A stretch of 64,000 nucleotides of DNA. It comes from Chitinophagaceae bacterium (GTDB lineage Bacteria; Bacteroidota; Bacteroidia; Chitinophagales; Chitinophagaceae). Shown in pieces: positions 51,097 through 59,275 of the stretch. The stretch lies in contig JADKJI010000002.1 in assembly GCA_016721085.1 (NCBI GenBank), forward strand, positions 107,499 to 171,498, written 5' to 3'. The notes under the pieces were generated by a model. The model saw only the letters and a list, made by a program, of their open reading frames with translations. It was not told the DNA's origin and ran no database searches. Position numbers and translations under genes: made by a program. Within the stretch, counting starts at the first letter, position 1; each line of letters opens with the position of its first letter.

Positions 51097-52257
51097 ATGA
51101 AGATTGTAAAACTCAAGCTTATAAACCACCGGACAGGCATTTGTATCGGGTTGTTTTTTGAAAATTATGGAAGTTTGAATGGAGTACTTCGGAAGCAGGC
51201 CGGTGCCCGATGGAGTAATAGTTTCAAATGTTGGTATGTTCCTCTAAGTAAGTTGTATTATGATAAAATAGTAGCAGCGCTAAAAGATAAAGCAACACTT
51301 GATACCAGTGAGTTACAGCAGTATCTCACCAAAAACAAACCTGCAATAGAAGCAACACCTATTACAGTGCCACAGATTAAGGCAGCACAGGCAATAATAA
51401 TTGGGACGGTTCCTGCTCAACTGCCGAAAGTTAGGGGGAAGATTGATCCTGTAAACGTACCAGCTCTTACTATGATGCGTCAGCTACTAATACTGAAGGG
51501 ATATAGTGCTTCTACCTTAAAAACATACATGAACGAGATGGGTATTTTTCTGCAGACCCTCCAACAGCATGCTGCCAATGATTTTACTCCTCAAAGGATA
51601 CGGGATTATCTTCAGTATTGTGCAGAAGTGTTGAAATTGAGTGAGAACACATTGCATAGCAGAATCAATGCGCTTAAGTTTTATTATGAGCAGGTGTTGA
51701 AGCGGGAGAAGTTTTTTTGGGAGATACCAAGGCCACAAAAGCCATTTTTACTTCCCAAGTTGCTAAATGAAGAGGAGTTAGCCAGGCTTTTCAATGCACT
51801 TTCAAATAAAAGCACAAGGCCATGCTATTTACAGCCTATAGTGCTGGTTTGCGTGTAAGTGAGATCGTGAATTTGCGGATAGCTGATATTGATAGTCAGC
51901 GGATGCAGATACATATACAGCGGGCGAAGGGTAAAAGGACCGGTATGTGAATTTGAGTCCTGTTTTGCTGGATATTTTGAGGCAATACATCCAGCACTGC
52001 CTCCCAGTTCCGAAAGAGTTTCTTTTGAATCGGAGCAGACGGGAACGGCCTATCCGACCAGAACGGTACAGCAGATATTCACCAACGCCAAAAATAAGGC
52101 TCAGATTAGGAAGGAAGTAGGTATACATAGTTTGCGTCACAGTTTTGCCACTCATCTTTTAGACAAGGGTACAGATATACGGTATATCTAGGATTTGCTG
52201 GGGCATTTCAACATCAAGACCACGGAGAGGTATTTACATGAAGCAAGCAGTTGGTGA
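51097..52257 (+). pseudogene. Tyrosine recombinase (XerC/integrase type), broken by frameshifts and a stop
   Basis: The N-terminal 254 codons are intact: an arm-like domain (GVLRKQAGARWSNSFKCWYVPLSK), then a SAM-like core-binding domain (LTMMRQLLILKGYSASTLKTYMNEMGIFLQTL). The catalytic domain continues in other frames: FTAYSAGLRVSEIVNLRIADID (first catalytic Arg), then RYVNLSPVLLDIL, and HSLRHSFATHLLDKGTDIRYI with the HxxR box. A TAG then stands where Gln or similar is expected (near 52190), followed by DLLGHFNIKTTERYLH with the nucleophilic Tyr. Shifts are needed near 51830 and 51945. It adjoins the island bounded by structured repeats and may be its former integrase. Confidence 0.82.
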
Positions 52258-52392
52258 ATATAATAAGTCCATTTGATGATTTATGGAAGAAGGGGGGGTG
52301 GAGTGGGAGGGTGTGCGAAGTTGGGATTTCCTAACGACAAAAAAAAAGTATATCGTTGTTTGTTGATTACAAAGTTTAGATTTTTTGAGGAG

Positions 52393-52427
52393 TGCGTGTA
52401 ATAGCATAAATTTATGAGTTGTACGCA
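52393..52427. repeat. Interrupted palindrome at the left edge of the accessory module
   Basis: TGCGT (52393-52397) pairs with ACGCA (52423-52427) around a perfect 12-base palindrome CATAAATTTATG (52405-52416), with unpaired side loops. The end GTTGTACGCA (52418-52427) recurs inverted as TGCGTACAAC at 57852-57861, on the other side of the module. Confidence 0.65.
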
Positions 52428-52481
52428 ACCCTATTTGAAAATTCCGTTCACCTATAAGCAACAAGACATTCAAGGCGAAAA

Positions 52482-52588
52482 CCCTAACAGCCCACCGCAC
52501 ATTGCAGCACATTTGCAAGGCACACAAAACCCACCGCACAGAAGCCAACCTTGCAAAAGAGCTGCAATTGCCAACACACGGCAAACAG
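52482..52588. repeat. Structured hairpin repeat, copy 1 (left side of the module)
   Basis: The stem is ATTGCAGC (52501-52508)/GCTGCAAT (52561-52568), the internal loop ACAT/AAGA, then TTGCAA (52513-52518)/TTGCAA (52551-52556). The apical loop is 32 bases containing GGCACACAAAACCCACC and GCACAGAAGCCAACC. Copy 2 at 57695 has the same loop and internal loop but other stem bases. The left flank CCTAACAGCCC also matches copy 2. Confidence 0.8.
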
Positions 52589-52622
52589 TCTATTAATTCA
52601 GGCAGACAAAATACAAAAAGGC

Positions 52623-52662
52623 AAAAACAGAAAAACCGCCGTCAGGCGGCTTTTCTGTTTTT
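52623..52662 (+). terminator. Strong bidirectional hairpin terminator ahead of the two-component genes
   Basis: AAAAACAGAAAAACCGCC and GGCGGCTTTTCTGTTTTT pair with one mismatch around GTCA. The A run on one side and T run on the other make it usable in both directions. It isolates the response regulator gene from upstream transcription. Confidence 0.85.
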
Positions 52663-52757
52663 ATGGGTTCACACTTTAGGCATACTACGAAAACTCTTAA
52701 TATCACTTAACTTACAAATTCAAACTTTCTTCAAAATTGACACGGTAAATTTGTCCA

Positions 52758-53435
52758 ATGAAATTATTACTCATTGAAGATGAAAAGGAATTGGCACTAA
52801 GTATTCAAAAATACTTAACAGGCAAAGACTTTGTTTGCGAATGGGTTGACAATGCTAAGGCTGCAATAGACAAAATTTCTATTTACGACTATGACTGCAT
52901 TTTGCTTGATCTCATGTTGCCAGACGGTAATGGCTTTGAAATCTTAAAAGAATTAAAAGACCAAAACAAGGCAGAAGGTATTATCATTATTTCAGCAAAA
53001 GAAACATTGGAAACAAGAATTGAAGGTTTTAATCTTGGTGCAGACGATTATCTCACAAAGCCATTTCATTTATCCGAATTGTTGGTAAGGATTCAGGCAT
53101 TGATAAGAAGGAAAAACTTTAAAGGAAGCAATATTGTTTCTTTCAATGAAATCCACATTGATATTCTTTCTAAGATTGTAAAGGTTAATAACAAAAAAAT
53201 TGACACAACTAAAAAAGAAATTGATTTGCTGCTTTATTTAATTGGAAACGAAAACAGGGTATTATCCAAAAGTGCTATTGCAGAACATTTATCAGGCGAC
53301 ATGGCAGATATGTTAGACAACCACGACTTTGTATATGCACACATCAAGAACCTAAAAAAGAAATTAAACGATGCAGGAAGTGGAGATTACATTAAATCAG
53401 TTTACGGCTTAGGCTACAAATGGAAAAATGAATAA
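52758..53435 (+). CDS. OmpR-family response regulator
   Basis: The 225-residue protein has a receiver domain with the acidic pocket ED (LLLIEDEKE), the phospho-acceptor D51 in CILLDLMLPDGNG, and the Lys in LTKPFHLSELLVRI. A winged-helix DNA-binding domain follows (LSKIVKVNNKKIDTTKKEIDLLLYLIGNENRVLSKSAIAEHL, YIKSVYGLGYKW). The kinase gene overlaps by 8 bases, so they form a pair. A perfect TAAATTTG box lies only four bases before the ATG; if it is used as a promoter, the message would be leaderless. Codon use is more AT-rich than in the chromosome to the left. Confidence 0.95.
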   Translation: MKLLLIEDEKELALSIQKYLTGKDFVCEWVDNAKAAIDKISIYDYDCILLDLMLPDGNGFEILKELKDQNKAEGIIIISAKETLETRIEGFNLGADDYLTKPFHLSELLVRIQALIRRKNFKGSNIVSFNEIHIDILSKIVKVNNKKIDTTKKEIDLLLYLIGNENRVLSKSAIAEHLSGDMADMLDNHDFVYAHIKNLKKKLNDAGSGDYIKSVYGLGYKWKNE

Positions 53436-54693
53436 AAAACTTTTAAATAAAACACTAAAGACCTATCTGATTTATTCCGTGTTGATTTTAATTATATCAG
53501 CACCACTATTTTATTATGCCACAAAAAGGCTTTACACAAAAGAGGCAGACGACACATTATTACTACACAAAAAAGAATTTTTAAAATATACTGCTTCGAC
53601 TTTACAATATACCGATATACCACTTTGGAACAGATTTAACCGAAATGCAAAAATTGACAGCGTAAAGCAGACAACCAAAGACACACTTTTTTTTAGTTCC
53701 TACTATGATACCTTAGATGCAGAAATTGAGCCATACAGAGAATTGAATTTCCCTATCAGCATACAAGGTAAACCATACACCTATTCAGAAAGAATTAATT
53801 TAGTAGAAACCGAAGACCTCTTAAAAAATATTGCAATTTTATTTTTTGCAATTATTTCAATTTTACTTTTTGGCTTGTTCTTTATCACAAAAAAACTTTC
53901 CCTAAATCTTTGGAAGCCATTTTATAAAACACTTCACCAAATTGAAAGTTTTGAAATTGACAAAACCAAACAGCCCGACTTTGCCGAAACAGATATAGAA
54001 GAATTTAACCGTTTAAATACCAGCATTAAAAAACTTATTGAGAAGAATACAATTATTTACAAAAGCCAAAAAGAATTTATAGAAAACGCAGCACACGAAT
54101 TACAAACCCCGTTGGCAGTTTTTCAGGCAAAAATTGATACTCTTATCCAGCGTTCTGATGTTACCCAAGAGCAGTCAGAAATTTTAGATTCATTAAATGA
54201 GAATGTTTCCCGTTTAAACCGATTAAATAAAAACCTGTTATTGCTTTCTAAAATGGAAAATGATAGTTACAGCGACAAACAAACCATTTCATTAACTAAT
54301 TATATCCAAAAGAATCTTGACTTTTTTACCGAACAGGCAAAAGCAAAGTCGTTGATAATAAAAATGGAACTTCAAAAGGATTTTGAAATAAAATCAAATC
54401 CTGTATTAGCCGAGGTACTCATAAGCAACCTGTTTTTAAACGCAATAAAACATAATATAGAGGGTGGGCAAATAATTATAGCCATAAAGGAAAACAAACT
54501 TGTATTTTCAAACAGTGGACAACCCAGCCCTTTAAACACAGATAAGTTATTCAAACGATTTTCTAAATCAAATCCTTCCGAACAAGGCACAGGTTTAGGT
54601 TTATCCATCGTTAAGAAAATCGCTGACATTAATAATTGGACGGTTGCCTACAATTATGAAAATAATCTTCATTCTTTTTCCATTCTATTCTAA
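53428..54693 (+). CDS. Sensor histidine kinase
   Basis: The 421-residue protein has a first span at about residues 12-30, a 100-residue periplasmic sensor region, a second span at about 131-152 (IAILFFAIISILLFGLFFI), then the HisKA domain with the phospho-His in FIENAAHELQTPLAVFQAKID. The ATP-binding domain has the N box in NLFLNAIKHNIEGG, and GTGLGLSIVKKIADINN. The periplasmic region shows no known sensor motif. It probably controls the PepSY-like and TonB receptor genes downstream. Confidence 0.94.
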   Translation: MNKKLLNKTLKTYLIYSVLILIISAPLFYYATKRLYTKEADDTLLLHKKEFLKYTASTLQYTDIPLWNRFNRNAKIDSVKQTTKDTLFFSSYYDTLDAEIEPYRELNFPISIQGKPYTYSERINLVETEDLLKNIAILFFAIISILLFGLFFITKKLSLNLWKPFYKTLHQIESFEIDKTKQPDFAETDIEEFNRLNTSIKKLIEKNTIIYKSQKEFIENAAHELQTPLAVFQAKIDTLIQRSDVTQEQSEILDSLNENVSRLNRLNKNLLLLSKMENDSYSDKQTISLTNYIQKNLDFFTEQAKAKSLIIKMELQKDFEIKSNPVLAEVLISNLFLNAIKHNIEGGQIIIAIKENKLVFSNSGQPSPLNTDKLFKRFSKSNPSEQGTGLGLSIVKKIADINNWTVAYNYENNLHSFSILF

Positions 54694-54763
54694 AATTCAA
54701 TCTTTCTTCTAAATCATGTTGCAGCTTTGCTCTATCATTTTTAATTCACTAAAAATAATAACA

Positions 54764-55192
54764 ATGAAAAAGACAGCAGTAACAATGGTAGTAATGCTTT
54801 TTGCAACACTCTCCTTTGCACAAAAAATGCAGGAAAAAAATGTACCTGCCAATGTAAAATCTACTTTTCAAAAAAAGTACCCAACAGCTACAGAAGTAAA
54901 GTGGGACAAAGAAGGTGAAAAGTACGAAGCAAGTTTTGACCTTAATAAAACAGATAATTCTGTTTTAATGGATGCACAAGGCAACATTATTGAAACCGAA
55001 GTTGAAATTGAATTGACCCAGTTACCAAAAGGTGTTTTAGAGTATGTAAAAACACATTATGCAGGTAAGCAAGCAAAAGAAGGAGCAAAAATTACCGATG
55101 CAAAAGGCATAGTAACCTACGAAGTAGAAATTAAAGGAATGGATTTAATTTTTGACAACAACGGAAAATTTATTAAAGAATTAAAAGGGTAA
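54764..55192 (+). CDS. Exported PepSY-like protein (DUF2874 type)
   Basis: The start at ATG 54764 gives a signal peptide (MKKTAVTMVVMLFATLSFAQ). The 142-residue product has two similar PepSY-like halves: VPANVKSTFQKKYPTATEVKWDKEGEKYEASF and LPKGVLEYVKTHYAGKQAKEGAKITDAKGIVTYEVEIKG. These periplasmic proteins resemble beta-lactamase-inhibitor-like folds; their role is unknown, perhaps in modulating signalling or envelope enzymes. Similar genes often stand beside two-component genes in Bacteroidota. The TonB receptor follows after 11 bases. Confidence 0.88.
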   Translation: MKKTAVTMVVMLFATLSFAQKMQEKNVPANVKSTFQKKYPTATEVKWDKEGEKYEASFDLNKTDNSVLMDAQGNIIETEVEIELTQLPKGVLEYVKTHYAGKQAKEGAKITDAKGIVTYEVEIKGMDLIFDNNGKFIKELKG

Positions 55193-55203
55193 AAGGAATA
55201 ACA

Positions 55204-57618
55204 ATGCGGATAAAAATCAGTTTAATATTTTCATTACTTGTATGTACAGTTTCAATGTTACAGGCTCAAACTTCGGCAGTAACAGTATCAGGCATGATAA
55301 AAGGCAAAGCGGATAAAACCGCTTTGCCTTTTGTAAACATAGTTTTGAAAACAGAAAAAGACTCTGCCTTTGTTACAGGCACAGTAAGCAACGAAGAAGG
55401 AAGATTTACATTAACCAATATAAAATCGGGTAATTATGTTTTGCAATTTTCTTACACAGGCTTTGCATCAAAATCACAACCAGTTTTAGTCGGTACACTA
55501 AGTTCTTTCTTAGACCTTGGCACAATAGAATTACAGCAAGATGCAAAACAGTTACAGGAGGTTGTTGTTAGCTCAAAGCAAGATGATGTAAGTAACAAGA
55601 TGGATAAAAAAACTTATTCAGTTGCTGCAAACATTAGCCAAAGTGGTGGTTCAGTTTTACAGACTTTAAAAAATTTACCAGGCGTTACCACCAGCCAGGA
55701 TGGAAAAGTGGAATTGAGAGGCAGTGATAAAGTAGCCATTTTAATTGATGGCAAACAAACTGCTTTAACAGGCTTTGGCAGCCAAACAGGTTTAGACAAT
55801 ATCCCTGCATCAGCCATTGAAAGAATTGAAATCATAAACAATCCATCCGCTAAATATGATGCCAACGGCAACGCAGGTATTATTAATATTATCTACAAAA
55901 AAAATAAGCAGCAGGGCTTTAATGGCAAAGTTGGTTTCACAACAGGTGTAGGGGCATTGTGGCAAAAAAAAGCAAACCTGCCAACTATCCGTCCACAATA
56001 TCAGGCAACGCCAAAAATCAATCCTTCACTTTCTTTAAACTATCGTAAAAATAAAGTGAACGCCTTTTTACAGGCAGATTGGTTATATACCGAAACACTC
56101 AATAAAAATGAATTTGTAACCAGAACTTTTGATGATGGTACAATCATTAATCAACAAACAAAAAGAAACAGGAACACACATTTTGTTACTACCAAAGCAG
56201 GTATTGATTGGAGTATTAACAATCAGGATATGCTAACCGTTTCTGGCTTGTTTGGTATTGAAAAAATAATTGACCGTGGCGACCAGCCATTCTTTAACAA
56301 AGATTATTCTAACAGGCTTCGCCTTTGGCAGTTTTTAGAAGATGAATTAAAAACTACTGCTGTTGCATCAGTAGCTTATCAGCATAAGTTTAAACAGGCA
56401 GGGCATTTATTAAATATTGGTTTCAATTATACATTTCACAGAGAAGATGAGAAATATAATTTCGTAAATACATTACCAACCTACACAGGTTTAGATTCTT
56501 TCAAGTTGTTATCAGATGAACACGTTGCCGATTTTAATATTGACTATGTAAAGCCATTAAAGTATGGGCGAATTGAAGGCGGTGTAAAATTTCGCTATCG
56601 GGATATACCAACCAATATGCAATTCAAGCCGGGCATAAATTCCCCTTTAGATACCAATGCAGGTGGTGCAGCAACTTACACAGAAATTATTCCTGCGGTT
56701 TATGGCAACTATGTTTATGAAAGCAAAAAGATAGAAGCTGAAATTGGTTTAAGAGTTGAATATGTGGATTTGAAATACAAAGTAAATCCCAACCACAATA
56801 CTTATAAAAGTGATGGCTACAATTACACACAGCCATTCCCTAATGTGAGGTTGGCGTATAAAATAAACGACCAAAACAAAATTTCGTTGTTTTACAATCG
56901 CAGGGTTGACAGACCTAATGAAGTGGACATTCGTATTTTTCCAAAATATGATGATGCTGAAATTATAAAAGTTGGTAACCCAGCACTTCGGCCACAGTTT
57001 ACCAATTCTTATGAGTTAGGTTATAAAACCACACTGAAAAAAGGTTATTTTTATTCCGCACTTTATCATCGCAGCACAGAAGGGACTATTACCAGAATTG
57101 CAACGCAAGTTCCACCAAGCACTTTGATTTATACCGTATTTCAAAATGCAGGTCATAGCAGTAATACCGGTATGGAAATGGTTTTTCAACATGACTTTTC
57201 AAAAGCCGTTTCATTCAATACCAATATAAATGTGTATCGAAACATTATTGACGCTTTTACCGTAGAAAATAAATATCCTGTACCATCCATTTACACAGCG
57301 ACAAAAGAACAATTTACATCAGGCAATATAAAACTGAATGGTATTTTTCATTTACCCAAACAAACAGACATACAAATCACCAGTATTTATTTAGCACCCG
57401 ACATTATACCACAAGGCAAAATAGGCACAAGGTTTTCGGTGGACATGGGAATAAAAAAGCAAATACAAAAAAGCAAAGGGGAACTGTTTTTTAATGCCAG
57501 CGACATTTTTAATACACTAAAAATAAAGAAAGAATTAAATGGTAACGGCTTTAAATTAATCAGCACCGACTATTACGAAACACAGGTTTTCAGGTTAGGT
57601 TATAGTTATAAGTTTTAA
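55204..57618 (+). CDS. TonB-dependent receptor-like outer membrane beta-barrel protein
   Basis: The 804-residue protein has a signal peptide (MRIKISLIFSLLVCTVSMLQAQ), a carboxypeptidase-like domain at about residues 25-115 (VSGMIKGKADKTALPFVNIVLKTEKD), a plug (ISQSGGSVLQTLKNLPGVTTSQDGKVELRGSDKVAILIDGKQ, ending ERIEIINNPSAKYDANGNAGIINIIYKK) and a barrel ending in FRLGYSYKF with the terminal aromatic. It belongs to the OMP_b-brl_3 type receptors. The substrate is not evident, and no SusD partner follows. It is probably under control of the upstream two-component pair. Confidence 0.93.
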   Translation: MRIKISLIFSLLVCTVSMLQAQTSAVTVSGMIKGKADKTALPFVNIVLKTEKDSAFVTGTVSNEEGRFTLTNIKSGNYVLQFSYTGFASKSQPVLVGTLSSFLDLGTIELQQDAKQLQEVVVSSKQDDVSNKMDKKTYSVAANISQSGGSVLQTLKNLPGVTTSQDGKVELRGSDKVAILIDGKQTALTGFGSQTGLDNIPASAIERIEIINNPSAKYDANGNAGIINIIYKKNKQQGFNGKVGFTTGVGALWQKKANLPTIRPQYQATPKINPSLSLNYRKNKVNAFLQADWLYTETLNKNEFVTRTFDDGTIINQQTKRNRNTHFVTTKAGIDWSINNQDMLTVSGLFGIEKIIDRGDQPFFNKDYSNRLRLWQFLEDELKTTAVASVAYQHKFKQAGHLLNIGFNYTFHREDEKYNFVNTLPTYTGLDSFKLLSDEHVADFNIDYVKPLKYGRIEGGVKFRYRDIPTNMQFKPGINSPLDTNAGGAATYTEIIPAVYGNYVYESKKIEAEIGLRVEYVDLKYKVNPNHNTYKSDGYNYTQPFPNVRLAYKINDQNKISLFYNRRVDRPNEVDIRIFPKYDDAEIIKVGNPALRPQFTNSYELGYKTTLKKGYFYSALYHRSTEGTITRIATQVPPSTLIYTVFQNAGHSSNTGMEMVFQHDFSKAVSFNTNINVYRNIIDAFTVENKYPVPSIYTATKEQFTSGNIKLNGIFHLPKQTDIQITSIYLAPDIIPQGKIGTRFSVDMGIKKQIQKSKGELFFNASDIFNTLKIKKELNGNGFKLISTDYYETQVFRLGYSYKF

Positions 57619-57694
57619 GTAGTTGTCGTTAAGCAACTCACGGTTGGACACAGACCAACAATTGACAGAGCGTATTTGAATTGCTAATAGAAAA

Positions 57695-57800
57695 GTCTAA
57701 CAAGCCAACGCTGCAAGTCAGGCACATGGGCAGGCACACAAGCCCACTGCACAGAAGCCAACCTGCCCAAGAGCCTGCCTTGCCCTACACACAGCAACCA
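57695..57800. repeat. Structured hairpin repeat, copy 2 (right side of the module)
   Basis: The stem is CAAGTCAGGC (57714-57723)/GCCTGCCTTG (57773-57782, 9 of 10 pairs), the internal loop ACAT (57724-57727)/AAGA (57769-57772), then GGGCA (57728-57732)/TGCCC (57764-57768). The apical loop is 31 bases with GGCACACAAGCCCACTGC and ACAGAAGCCAACC, identical to copy 1 at all but about two positions plus one gap. The left flank GTCTAACAAGCC matches copy 1. The stems carry compensatory changes. Confidence 0.8.
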
Positions 57801-57899
57801 TCATGCGGTGCGACACAGACCCACATTATAGATGACCACAGAGAAAGGGTATGCGTACAACATGAACTGTGTAAAAAACCAAACAAATTTTGATCTTTT

Positions 57900-58877
57900 T
57901 TACGGCTTAGCTGAACAATAATTTGGTTGATACAGTGTGTTGTTTTTTACGACCGCAAATACCTGTTTTAAAAGTTTGTTACACACTGCTATCAAGGCTT
58001 GTTTTCCTGTTTTACCATTAGCTCTTAATCTTTCATAAAGTGTTTTGCAGGCTGCGTTGGTCTTCATTGCATTCATACTGCACATATAAAGCACATCCCG
58101 TAAATTTTTACCTCCACGTTTATAAATTCTTGGCTTGCCCTGTATGCTGCTACCGCTGCTGTATTGTGTGGGTGCAAGGCCGGCAAAGCTGATCAATTGG
58201 CGGTGGCTTTGTGTGTGTTTAAAACCCTGGGTAAACACAATAAGCATCGCCGCTGCTCTTTTACCAATACCTTTTATGCTGCTTACACTTTTTAATTGCT
58301 CAGGTTGCCATTCCACAAGCAACAGTTGAAGCTTTTGTTCAAGTTGTTTGATCTCTTTTTCCATGCACAGTATTATTTTTTCCAGCGATTTTATTGTGTC
58401 TTTACTTGGCACCGGAAGTAAACGCAGGCTGTGCAACTGGTTGTTGATTCGTTTAATTTGCTCGGTGTACTCTCGAATCGTATTATACAACTGCTTGCTC
58501 TCAAAGTAAGCACTGTCGGGCATTTCCCAATACGGTGGGTTTTGTTCTATCGCATACCGGCATATCCAACCAGCATCTTTCTTGTCTGTCTTGTTTCGCT
58601 CCAGGTGCATTTGGATATAACGCTTAATGGAAAGAGCATTCACCACACTTAGTTTACAACTCTGCTGATGCAGATAAAAAGCAAGGCGGATGTAATAAAC
58701 ACCTGTGGCTTCCATTACAAAGTGATAATCAACTCCGGTGTGTTCTATAATTTTTTGAAACCCGGAATTGTTGTTGCCCACCTGCAAGTGAAACAACTCT
58801 CCTAAATTGTTTTGATAGCAAACATCCAGCTTAGTATGAGAAACATCTATACCGCAGCATAATTTTTTTGTTTCCAT
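57900..58877 (-). CDS. IS110-family transposase (DEDD type)
   Basis: The start is the ATG at 58875-58877 (METKKLCCGIDVSHTKLDV). The 325-residue protein has the N-terminal RuvC-like DEDD domain: Asp in CGIDVSHTK, Glu in VMEATGVYY, Asp residues in RNKTDKKDAGWICRYA. The C-terminal Transposase_20 domain follows, with IKGIGKRAAAMLIVFTQGF, LISFAGLAPTQYSSGSS and IYKRGGKNLRDVLYMCSMNAMK. It is intact and possibly active. A hairpin CCTGCCGGTAGGCAGG (58921-58936) lies upstream. IS110 elements lack clear terminal repeats, so element ends cannot be fixed here. Confidence 0.92.
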   Translation of the reverse strand: METKKLCCGIDVSHTKLDVCYQNNLGELFHLQVGNNNSGFQKIIEHTGVDYHFVMEATGVYYIRLAFYLHQQSCKLSVVNALSIKRYIQMHLERNKTDKKDAGWICRYAIEQNPPYWEMPDSAYFESKQLYNTIREYTEQIKRINNQLHSLRLLPVPSKDTIKSLEKIILCMEKEIKQLEQKLQLLLVEWQPEQLKSVSSIKGIGKRAAAMLIVFTQGFKHTQSHRQLISFAGLAPTQYSSGSSIQGKPRIYKRGGKNLRDVLYMCSMNAMKTNAACKTLYERLRANGKTGKQALIAVCNKLLKQVFAVVKNNTLYQPNYCSAKP

Positions 58878-58993
58878 AACCTTTTCTTTTTTGAAGTGAT
58901 TGTTAGTATTTTTAATACAGCCTGCCGGTAGGCAGGAAAAAAACAAACGGAAAGAACACTCTTACACTGTGCTATCTATCCTAATGCAGGCTT

Positions 58994-59275
58994 TCAGTGA
59001 AGCTTGTTGAACTGTTCAGCATCGGGTAAGAAAAGAGCGGGGACTGTCATGTTGTAATGGCTTTTTGCCAATTGGGTTTTACGGTCTTTTTCCGCTCTTT
59101 GTTCTTTCTGAATTCCTTTTATATCTGTAACTAAATTTATTGAATTGTAAACATAGGAGGTTTGCCAAAATACGGGCTGACGGAAGTTATCTTCGGCTTT
59201 TTGTAATTCTATTGTGCTTCATATCGGGCAGACGAATATCTATTTAGCTTTTTGTTGTTATCTTCATCATCAGTT
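58994..59275 (-). pseudogene. C-terminal gene remnant cut by the IS3 element
   Basis: On the minus strand a frame of about 70 residues (QKAEDNFRQPVFWQ, GIQKEQRAEKDRKTQLAKSHYNM) ends at TGA 58994-58996. Its upstream part continues in another frame (DDEDNNKKLNRYSSARYEA) up to the IS3 end at 59276. The helical, charged composition and clean end suggest the tail of a real protein, but I cannot name it. The IS3 insertion removed or displaced the rest. Confidence 0.5.

Noticed and set aside
52414..52596. A 60-codon frame rich in Pro and His
   Set aside because: It runs through the structured repeat and its composition follows from the repeat; no start signal.
52482..57800. Calling the paired hairpins integron attC sites
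   Set aside because: The left core GTCTAAC in copy 2 fits RYYYAAC, but no GTTRRRY core is found on the right side of either copy. The folded-site idea is kept only as a hypothesis.
57681..57893. A 70-codon frame after the TonB receptor
   Set aside because: It covers copy 2 of the same structured repeat and shares only repeat-derived residues.
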